Positions 1 to 5,769 of a stretch of DNA of 23,321 nt are shown piece by piece. The stretch comes from JBFKQC01 sp041627895. GTDB lineage: Bacteria > Pseudomonadota > Alphaproteobacteria > Rhodobacterales > Rhodobacteraceae. Within the stretch, counting starts at the first letter, position 1, and every line of letters begins with the position of its first letter. The DNA lies in assembly GCA_041627895.1 (NCBI GenBank), contig JBFKQC010000064.1, positions 1-23,321 on the forward strand, read 5' to 3'. Below the pieces are notes generated by a model that was not told the origin of the DNA, ran no database searches, and worked only from the letters and a program-made list of their open reading frames with translations. A program made the translations under genes and the position numbers.

Positions 1-201
1 CGCACGGTCGGCCACGTCCGACGGGTAGGTTTCGACCCTTGACGCGGGATCGGCGGCGCGGATCGCTTCGGCGGCATTCTGCAGGCGCGCGGGGTCGCGC
101 GCGATCAGCGCCAGCGGGTGGCCCCGCGCCGCGAGCCCCTTGGCCAGTTCCAGCCCGATCCCGCTGGAGCCGCCGGTGATGAATGCCGCGCCACTTCTCA
201 C
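1..201 (-). CDS. Short-chain dehydrogenase/reductase, N-terminal part (possible 3-ketosphinganine reductase); truncated by window edge
   Basis: Only the first 67 codons lie in the window; the gene continues past position 1. It starts at GTG 201, seven bases after a GGAG ribosome site. The N-terminus is a beta strand followed by TGGSSGIG at residues 9-16, the classical SDR dinucleotide-binding loop (TGxxxGxG), then a helix and a second strand ending in ALIARDPARL. The Arg there suggests NADP(H) preference. The TGGSSGIG loop followed by ALIAR resembles 3-ketodihydrosphingosine reductases, which reduce the product of serine palmitoyltransferase. A serine palmitoyltransferase-like gene lies about 1.9 kb upstream on the same strand, which supports that role, but the SDR family is large and the catalytic Tyr-x-x-x-Lys lies outside the window. 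SDR assignment is firm; the sphingoid substrate is inference from context. Confidence 0.8.
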   Translation of the reverse strand, partial: MRSGAAFITGGSSGIGLELAKGLAARGHPLALIARDPARLQNAAEAIRAADPASRVETYPSDVADRA

Positions 202-217
202 CTGCGGGCTCCGGGAC

Positions 218-252
218 GGTTCGAAAGGTCTTGGGAAAAGACCTCGAAAACC
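218..252 (-). terminator. Imperfect hairpin between inositol-phosphate synthase and SDR genes
   Basis: The inverted repeat AGGTCTT (226-232) / AAGACCT (238-244) has a 5-nt loop and is extended by TTCG/CGAA pairing across a 2-nt bulge. It sits in the 78-bp gap between the stop of the synthase and the start of the SDR. There is no U-tract, so it could be an mRNA processing or stabilising hairpin rather than a true terminator. Confidence 0.4.
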
Positions 253-279
253 ACTCTGCCCCCCGGGACCGGCATGGTT

Positions 280-1374
280 TCAGGCGTCGCCGGCGAAGGC
301 GAGCAGCAGGTCATGCGCCTCGGGGTCGTCGACCTGCACCGGCGGATGCTTGAACAGAAACGCCGATGCGTCGGCGATGGCGCCCGAAAGGCCCTTGTCG
401 CGGGCGATTCGGGCGCAGCGGATCGCGCTGATCGCCATCGCGGCGGCGTTGGGGCTGTCCTCGACCTCGAGCCGCATCTCGACGCTGGTCCGCGCCCCGC
501 CCAGCAGCCGGCCCTCGAGGCGCACATAGGCCACCTTGCGGTCGTGCAGCCAGGGGATGTAGTCCGACGGGCCGATCCGGATGTTGCCGTCCTCCAGCCG
601 GTTGTCCATCGCGGTCTGCACCGCCTCGGTCTTCGACTCGCGCTTCATCGCCAGCCGGTCCATGTCCATCATGTTCATGAAATCGGTGTTTCCGCCGACG
701 TTCAGCTGATAGGTGCGGTCGATCTTGACCCCGCGCAGGTCGGCAAGGTGCGCCAGCGTGCGGTGCACCACCGTGGCGCCGAACTGCGCCTTGAAATCGT
801 CGCCGATCAGCGGCAGGCCGGCATCGGCGAACTTCTTCGCCCAGGCCGGGTTCGACGCCAGGAAGACCGGGATGCCGTTGACCACGGCGCAGCCGGCGCG
901 CAGCGCACAATCGGCGTAGAATTCCACCGCGCGGGCCGAGCCCACGGGCAGGAAGATGATCAGCACCTCGGCCTCGGCCGCCTTCAGCACCTCGATCACC
1001 TGCTCGGCGCTAAGCGCCGGACGGTCGGACGGCAGAAAGCTGACCTCGGGCGGCTGGTTGCGCATGAACGCCGAGACGCCGTCGAGATCGGGGCCGCGGT
1101 GCACCGGCGCGTCCTGGTCGCGCAGCTTCGACCAGAACACCTCGGTGCAGTTCGGTTCTGCCAGCACCGCCTCGCCGATCCGGTGGCCGACCTTGCGCGC
1201 ATCGACGTCGAAGCCGGCGACGATGCGGATATCCTCGGGCCGGTAGCCGCCCAGCACCGGAAAGCTGACGCCCACCGCCTCGTCGCCCTTCGCAGAGCAG
1301 TACGAGATCGCCTGGACAAGCGAACTGGCGCAGTTGCCGACGCCGGCAATCGCTGTGCGGATGGGGTCGCGCAT
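280..1374 (-). CDS. ino1: myo-Inositol-phosphate synthase (MIPS), actinobacterial/archaeal type
   Basis: Predicted 364-residue cytosolic enzyme converting glucose-6-phosphate to myo-inositol-1(3)-phosphate by an NAD-dependent oxidation, aldol cyclisation and reduction. The Rossmann motif GVGNCASS is at residues 11-18 and a second nucleotide-contacting strand, GFDVDARKVG, at 54-63. The active-site region carries GDDFKAQFGAT (191-201), the hallmark LNVGGNTDF (224-232), SKTEAV (247-252) and DYIPWLHDRKVAYVRLEGR (271-289), all characteristic of prokaryotic MIPS. Length matches the short prokaryotic form rather than the roughly 500-residue eukaryotic one. I chose ATG 1374 because GAGGG lies just upstream and family members begin with this strand; an upstream in-frame ATG at 1425 would add 17 residues unlike the family. 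It follows a DUF4833-like gene by 69 bp. Inositol phosphate points to an inositol lipid or an inositol-bearing head group. Confidence 0.9.
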   Translation of the reverse strand: MRDPIRTAIAGVGNCASSLVQAISYCSAKGDEAVGVSFPVLGGYRPEDIRIVAGFDVDARKVGHRIGEAVLAEPNCTEVFWSKLRDQDAPVHRGPDLDGVSAFMRNQPPEVSFLPSDRPALSAEQVIEVLKAAEAEVLIIFLPVGSARAVEFYADCALRAGCAVVNGIPVFLASNPAWAKKFADAGLPLIGDDFKAQFGATVVHRTLAHLADLRGVKIDRTYQLNVGGNTDFMNMMDMDRLAMKRESKTEAVQTAMDNRLEDGNIRIGPSDYIPWLHDRKVAYVRLEGRLLGGARTSVEMRLEVEDSPNAAAMAISAIRCARIARDKGLSGAIADASAFLFKHPPVQVDDPEAHDLLLAFAGDA

Positions 1375-1443
1375 TGGGCCCTCGGTCTGGTCTTTCCGGT
1401 CTTCGGGGGCTTTTTGCACGGGCACGCAGCGGGTGCCAGAGCG

Positions 1444-2055
1444 TTATTGCCCGATCGCCCCGCCGGCGACGCTGAAGGTCTCGCTGACCGCGCGGCCGGT
1501 GGCCGGGTCGATGCCGTGGATCGACAATTGCGTGACCCGGGGGATCAGGCCGCTCTCGTCGACGGTCACGAAGGCATAGGCCGCGCGCACGGTTCGCCCG
1601 CCGAGACTGGCCAGCAGTTCGGCCTTTCCCGGCCCGGTCTGGCGCAGCAGCATCGGGAATTGCGGCAAGGGTTTCAGCGTGACGGTGAACTCGCCGGGCG
1701 CGTCGCGCGGGCGGACGTTGACGCCGTAGGCAAAGTGCTGCTCGATCGGCTTCAGGGGCTTGCGCGCGCCGTCGGTGTTGTAGCGCCGCCAATAGACCTG
1801 TCCCGGGCGGTCGGCGCGCAGGTTGCCTTCGGCATCGAACAGCGCGGTATAAACCACCGTGTTCGAGTTCGTCGAGCGTTGCAGGTAGAACACCTGGTTC
1901 GGCTCGCGCGGGACCGGCCAGTCGGGGCGGATCGCGGGCAGCGTCGCGGATTCGGTGACATGGACGCTTTTCAGTTGCGCGGCCGGCGCCTGCGCTGCGG
2001 GCAGGAACGCCGCGAACAGCGCGGCCAGCGCGGCCGCACGCAAGACAAGGGGCAT
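1444..2055 (-). CDS. Exported DUF4833-like protein of unknown function
   Basis: A 203-residue protein with a clear signal peptide: Arg near the N-terminus, a long Ala/Leu core, and a probable cut near the AQAPAAQ stretch around residues 21-27. The mature part has a strand-rich pattern with FYLQRSTNSNTVVYTALFD, then VYWRRYNTDG and HFAYGV. I recognise this combination (one-letter strand, NTVVY, YWxRY, FAYGV) as the DUF4833 family; its biochemical function is not known to me. It lies 19 bp after the stop of the serine palmitoyltransferase-like gene and 69 bp before inositol-phosphate synthase, all on one strand, so it probably belongs to the same lipid operon and acts in the periplasm or envelope. 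The start is ATG 2055 with GGAGG 12 bases upstream, a long but acceptable spacing. The family name is from memory of motifs, not a search. Confidence 0.75.
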   Translation of the reverse strand: MPLVLRAAALAALFAAFLPAAQAPAAQLKSVHVTESATLPAIRPDWPVPREPNQVFYLQRSTNSNTVVYTALFDAEGNLRADRPGQVYWRRYNTDGARKPLKPIEQHFAYGVNVRPRDAPGEFTVTLKPLPQFPMLLRQTGPGKAELLASLGGRTVRAAYAFVTVDESGLIPRVTQLSIHGIDPATGRAVSETFSVAGGAIGQ

Positions 2056-2074
2056 GACGGGCGGGTGCCTCCGT

Positions 2075-3307
2075 TCAGGACGATGCGATCTGAACGGGAA
2101 CGTTACCATGCACGGCCGAAGCCGCAATGTCGACGGCGCGCAGAATGTCCTGCTCGCGATGTTCCGCCGAGAAGAAGAAGCGGATCCGCGGCTGATCCTT
2201 GGGCACGCCGACCTGGACGATGGGCGGCGCGTAGATGCCATGCTCCAGCAGCACCTGGCTGACCATCATGGTCTGCAGCGGGGTCTCGAACATCAACGGC
2301 ACCACCGCCTCGCCGATGGCGTCGCCGGGGTTCAGCCCGGCGGTGCGGGCCGCGTCGAGGAACAGCCGCGACTTCTGCTTCAGCCGCCCGACGCGGTCGG
2401 GCTCGGCCCGCAGCACGTTCAGCGCGGCCTGCGCCGTCGCCACGGTCGCGGGCGCCAGCCCCACCGAATAGACGAACCCCGGCAGCGTGAAGCGCAGCCA
2501 GGCGATCACGTCCTCGGCGGCGCAGATGAAGCCGCCCGACGAGACGAAGCTTTTCGACAGCGTGCCGACGCTCAGCTCGATCTCGGCCGGGTCCACGCCG
2601 AAATGCTCGCAGATGCCGCGCCCGTTGGCACCGAGCACGCCGTAGGAATGCGCCTCGTCGACCAGCAGCCAGGAGTCGTGGCGCGACTTGATGTCGATCA
2701 GCCGGGGCAGGTCGGGGATGTCGCCGTCCATCGAGTAAAGCCCCTCGACCACCACCAGCACGTGGCGGTACTCGCCGCGCACCGCGGCAAGGCGCTCTTC
2801 GAGGTGGTCAAGGTCGTTGTGGCGGAAGGTCTCGCATTCGAACTTGCCGCTCTTGGCGCCAAGCACGATGGAATTGTGCGCCAGCTCGTCGATCAGCACC
2901 AGGTCGCGCGGGCCCAGCAGGTGATTGATCAGCGTGACGTTGGTCAGGTAGCCCGAGATCATCGCCAGCACGTCGCCGACGCCGAGAAACTCGGCCAGGC
3001 TGCGCTCGAGCGCGCGGTGCGTGCTGCGCTCGCCGCCCACCAGCCGCGAGGCGCCCGCGCCCGACCCGAAGGTCTCGACCGCGTCATGCGCCGCGCGCAG
3101 CACTTCGGGATGCCGCGACAGCCCCAGATAATCGTAATGCGCCAGGCTGACATAGCCCTCGGGGTTCGACGAATACATCTTCTCGAGCTGATCTACCGGG
3201 ACGAAATAGGGGTGTCCCTTTTCGATGATCGCCTTGCCGGCCAGTCTGAAGCGCCGCTCAGCAACGGCCGCGAAACTCGGCCGTTCCGGCTTGGCGTCTA
3301 CACCCAT
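2075..3307 (-). CDS. spt: Serine palmitoyltransferase-like alpha-oxoamine synthase (PLP-dependent)
   Basis: A 410-residue fold-type I PLP enzyme of the alpha-oxoamine synthase family, which condenses an amino acid with an acyl thioester with loss of CO2. Visible landmarks are YDYLGLSRHPEV (58-69), GSGAGASRLVGGERSTH (81-97), the PLP-stacking His in ELAHNSIV (H144), DEAH (217-220) and the Schiff-base Lys in GTLSKSFVSSGGF (K252). The LSKS context with a following GGF is closer to serine palmitoyltransferases (TFSKS) than to biotin-pathway KAPA synthases (SKAFG). With an SDR downstream it would form 3-ketosphinganine from serine and an acyl donor, the first step of sphingolipid synthesis. The start at ATG 3307 has GGAGGG six bases upstream. 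It is separated from the AEP genes by 152 bp with a palindrome, so it may have its own promoter. Other amino acid substrates (glycine, cysteate, phosphonoalanine) are possible alternatives. Confidence 0.75.
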   Translation of the reverse strand: MGVDAKPERPSFAAVAERRFRLAGKAIIEKGHPYFVPVDQLEKMYSSNPEGYVSLAHYDYLGLSRHPEVLRAAHDAVETFGSGAGASRLVGGERSTHRALERSLAEFLGVGDVLAMISGYLTNVTLINHLLGPRDLVLIDELAHNSIVLGAKSGKFECETFRHNDLDHLEERLAAVRGEYRHVLVVVEGLYSMDGDIPDLPRLIDIKSRHDSWLLVDEAHSYGVLGANGRGICEHFGVDPAEIELSVGTLSKSFVSSGGFICAAEDVIAWLRFTLPGFVYSVGLAPATVATAQAALNVLRAEPDRVGRLKQKSRLFLDAARTAGLNPGDAIGEAVVPLMFETPLQTMMVSQVLLEHGIYAPPIVQVGVPKDQPRIRFFFSAEHREQDILRAVDIAASAVHGNVPVQIASS

Positions 3308-3357
3308 ACTGTCCCTCCATGGCGGCGTTCTGGCCGACCTGCCCTGATCGGACCATG

Positions 3358-3372
3358 TGTTTGCGACAAACA
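3358..3372. promoter_or_regulatory. Perfect palindrome upstream of the serine palmitoyltransferase-like gene (candidate operator)
   Basis: TGTTTG-CGA-CAAACA is a perfect 6+6 inverted repeat with a 3-nt spacer, about 50 bp upstream of the ATG at 3307, in the only sizeable gap (152 bp) inside the phosphonate/lipid gene run. On the minus strand a TTGTCA (3411-3416) and an AT-rich ATATTGT (3392-3398) lie upstream of it, but their spacing is too short for a good sigma-70 promoter. I infer a regulator-binding site downstream of a promoter; the regulator is unknown. Confidence 0.4.
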
Positions 3373-3459
3373 ACGCGCTTTGTCCACCTTCACAATATCG
3401 GCGGGCGGTTTGACAAGCGAAAAATCGGGCAGCGCCGCGCCTGTAATCTGTTGAAATGA

Positions 3460-4566
3460 TTAGTGAGGCGCTTGAAGTGCGTCCTGCACCTCGGCGGCGG
3501 CAAGCAGAAACCGGCGCATCACCGCGGCGTCGATCGCGCCGATCACGCCGATGCGGAAGGTCTGCCGCGCGCGCATCTTGCCGGCGTAGATCGCGAAACC
3601 GCGCGCCTTCAGCGCGTCGTAGAATCGCTCGAAGTCGAACCAGGGCGCGCCGGGCTCGTCGAACGACACGATGATCGGTGCCTGCAGGGCACGGTCCAGC
3701 GCGATGCGGAACCCCAGCCCAGCCATGCCGTCGATCAGGATGTCGCAGTTCGCGGCATAGCGCGCCAGCCGCGCCGCCGGGCCGCCCTCGTCGGCAAGCT
3801 CGCGCAGCGCCTCGGCGAAGGCGGCGACGACATGCGTCGGCGGGGTGAACCGCCACTGGCCGTCGGCGGAAAACTGCCGATCCTGTGCGGCGAGATCCAG
3901 CACGATGGACGGGCAGGTGTGGTCTTTGCGCGACAAGGCCGAGCGGCGGGCGATGACGAAGCCGAGGCCGGGCGCGCCCTGGAGGCACTTGTTGGACGAG
4001 GCGGCGAGCGCCGCGAATCCCAGCGCCCGGGCATCGACAGGCAGCGCACCGAAACCGGACATGGAATCGATCAGCAACTCGCGCCCCGCATCGCGGCAGA
4101 TCCCGGCGATCTCCGCGATCGGGTTCAAAAGGCCCGAGGTCGTCTCGCAATGCACGGCAAGGACATGGCGCAAAGACGGGTCCGCCGCGAGCGCCGTGGC
4201 GACGGCCGCGGGGTCGCAGGGCCGGTCGTCGGCGACCGCCAGCACCTGGTGGCGCAGCCTCAGCCGGGCGCAGATGTCGGCGATCCGCCGCCCGTAGGCG
4301 CCATTGACCAGGACCAGCGCGCCGTCGTCGGGCGCGACGAGAGAGGCGATCATCGCCTCGACCGCGAATGTGCCCGAGCCCTGCAGGGGCACCATCGTGT
4401 AGGCGTCGTCCGGCGCATTTGCGATGCGCAGCACCTCGGCGCGGACAAAGGCGGTTTCGGCCTCGAACTCGGGATCGCGCGAGCCCCAGTCGCGCAGCAT
4501 CGCGCGCTTGACGCGGGCCGAGGTGGTCAGCGGCCCCGGGGTCAGCAGGATCGTGTCGTCGGTCAT
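3460..4566 (-). CDS. phnW: 2-Aminoethylphosphonate transaminase-type aminotransferase (class V)
   Basis: A 368-residue PLP enzyme. LLTPGPLTTS opens the protein, as in PhnW (2-aminoethylphosphonate:pyruvate transaminase). LQGSGTFAVEA (61-71) binds the cofactor phosphate, LIDSMSGFG (165-173) supplies the Asp contacting the PLP ring nitrogen, and SNKCLQGAPGLGF (191-203) contains the Schiff-base Lys193. PhnW is best known from AEP breakdown, but next to PEP mutase and phosphonopyruvate decarboxylase it should run in the biosynthetic direction, aminating phosphonoacetaldehyde to AEP. The start ATG (4566-4564) overlaps the TGA stop of the decarboxylase by 4 nt (ATGA), which implies translational coupling. 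The two genes upstream on this strand complete the three-step PEP-to-AEP route. Confidence 0.92.
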   Translation of the reverse strand: MTDDTILLTPGPLTTSARVKRAMLRDWGSRDPEFEAETAFVRAEVLRIANAPDDAYTMVPLQGSGTFAVEAMIASLVAPDDGALVLVNGAYGRRIADICARLRLRHQVLAVADDRPCDPAAVATALAADPSLRHVLAVHCETTSGLLNPIAEIAGICRDAGRELLIDSMSGFGALPVDARALGFAALAASSNKCLQGAPGLGFVIARRSALSRKDHTCPSIVLDLAAQDRQFSADGQWRFTPPTHVVAAFAEALRELADEGGPAARLARYAANCDILIDGMAGLGFRIALDRALQAPIIVSFDEPGAPWFDFERFYDALKARGFAIYAGKMRARQTFRIGVIGAIDAAVMRRFLLAAAEVQDALQAPH

Positions 4567-5696
4567 CTCAGGTATTCCCGAAAGCGGCGGGCGACCTCGT
4601 CCGGCGTCACCGCCGGTCTCGGCAGGGTCTCGACCCGCGAAGGCGCAACGCGCAGGTGCAGAAGCCGCGGGCCTGGCGCGGCAAGCGCCTCGGCCAGCAG
4701 CCGTGCGGCGCCGGCCGCGGTGTCGGCGCGCGCGGTAAAGCGATAGCCGCAGGCGGCGGCGATGGCGGCGAAATCGACGCCGTTGGCGACGGTCAGTTGC
4801 CCGCCGGTCGATTCGTGGCAGCCATTGTCGAGGATGACATGCGTCAGGTTCCGCGGCGCCTCGGCGCCGATGGTGGCGAGGTTGCCGAGCTTCATCAGCG
4901 CAGCGCCGTCGCCGTCCAGCACGACGATTTCGCGCGTGCTGATCAGCGCGGCGCCGAGGCCGATGGCGCTGGCCCCGCCCATCGCGCCCACGCTGTAGAA
5001 ATGGGCGGGCGCGTCCTCGATCGTGTAAAGCTCGCGCCCGCAATAGCCGGTGGTCGCGATCAGCCCGGCGCCGTCCGGAACCGATCGGCGGATCATCTCC
5101 AGCACGTCGATGCGCCGGGGCGGCGCGGCGCCTTCGAAGTCGCCGAGCGGCGCGGTCGCGGGTTTCGGCACAACCGGCGTCTGGGCAAGGCCGGACCTGG
5201 CGACGCTGCCCTTGGCCAGAACCAGGCCGTAGGGCAGGGCGGTCCCGCGCATCGCCGCAAGCGCCCGGTCGAGAACCGCGCCGATGCCGGCCGGATCTGC
5301 GGGGAACGGCTCGTTCGGCACGCGGACCAGGTCCAGCAGGTCGGACGTGATCTGTCCCATCAGCACGTGCTGCGGCTCGTCGCCGAGCCCCGGCATGCCG
5401 CGCCAGGTGGTGATGAAGAGCGTCGGAATGCGGGCCGGGAAATTCAGCGATGTCAGCGGGTTGACGGCATTACCCAATCCCGAGTTCTGGCACATCACCG
5501 CAGTTTCGCGCCCGGCGAGCCAGGCGCCGGCGGCGATCGCCACGGCCTCGCCCTCGCTGGTCGCCCCGACATAGTGCGTCCGGTCGCTGGAAATCACCGC
5601 ATTCATCAGCGGCGTCAGGAAAGAGCAGGGCACACCGGTCCAGAACGTGATGCCGCGCCGTTCCGCGGCCGCGATGAATTCCTCGGCCTCGATCAT
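4563..5696 (-). CDS. ppd: Phosphonopyruvate decarboxylase (thiamine diphosphate enzyme)
   Basis: A 377-residue enzyme converting phosphonopyruvate to phosphonoacetaldehyde plus CO2. This irreversible step pulls the unfavourable PEP mutase reaction forward. The N-terminal pyrimidine-binding domain starts with FWTGVPCSFLTPL (18-30), followed by GATSEGEAVAIAAGAWLAG (44-62) with the cofactor-activating Glu, and CQNSGLGNAVNPLTSL (69-84), all signatures of Ppd. The C-terminal half has the thiamine-diphosphate motif GDGAALMKLGNLATIG from 262 ending in LDN (289-291). Length matches the family's usual size of about 375 residues. I chose ATG 5696 (protein beginning MIEAEEF) because relatives start there; an in-frame GTG at 5717 would add seven residues. 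The gene lies 73 bp after the PEP mutase fusion and overlaps the transaminase. Confidence 0.93.
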   Translation of the reverse strand: MIEAEEFIAAAERRGITFWTGVPCSFLTPLMNAVISSDRTHYVGATSEGEAVAIAAGAWLAGRETAVMCQNSGLGNAVNPLTSLNFPARIPTLFITTWRGMPGLGDEPQHVLMGQITSDLLDLVRVPNEPFPADPAGIGAVLDRALAAMRGTALPYGLVLAKGSVARSGLAQTPVVPKPATAPLGDFEGAAPPRRIDVLEMIRRSVPDGAGLIATTGYCGRELYTIEDAPAHFYSVGAMGGASAIGLGAALISTREIVVLDGDGAALMKLGNLATIGAEAPRNLTHVILDNGCHESTGGQLTVANGVDFAAIAAACGYRFTARADTAAGAARLLAEALAAPGPRLLHLRVAPSRVETLPRPAVTPDEVARRFREYLR

Positions 5697-5769
5697 CGCG
5701 CAGGCAGGCTTTTCCACAAGCCCGGCGCAAGGCGTCGCAAAACCCCGGCGCCCGTCTGCGTGCGGCGCG

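Noticed and set aside
118..2262. 714-codon open frame on the plus strand across the synthase and DUF4833-like genes
   Set aside because: It is antisense to clearly recognisable enzymes, and its translation is low-complexity Arg/His/Gly-rich sequence without domains. In GC-rich DNA the complement of a gene often stays open.
3419..3450. Possible intrinsic terminator after the AEP transaminase (short GC repeat followed by TTTTT on the minus strand)
   Set aside because: Only three or four consecutive base pairs can form, so the stem is too weak to call despite the T-run.
3460..4566. Phosphonate catabolism (PhnWX-type AEP degradation) as the role of the transaminase
   Set aside because: No phosphonoacetaldehyde hydrolase is present, and the linked PEP mutase and phosphonopyruvate decarboxylase indicate the biosynthetic direction.
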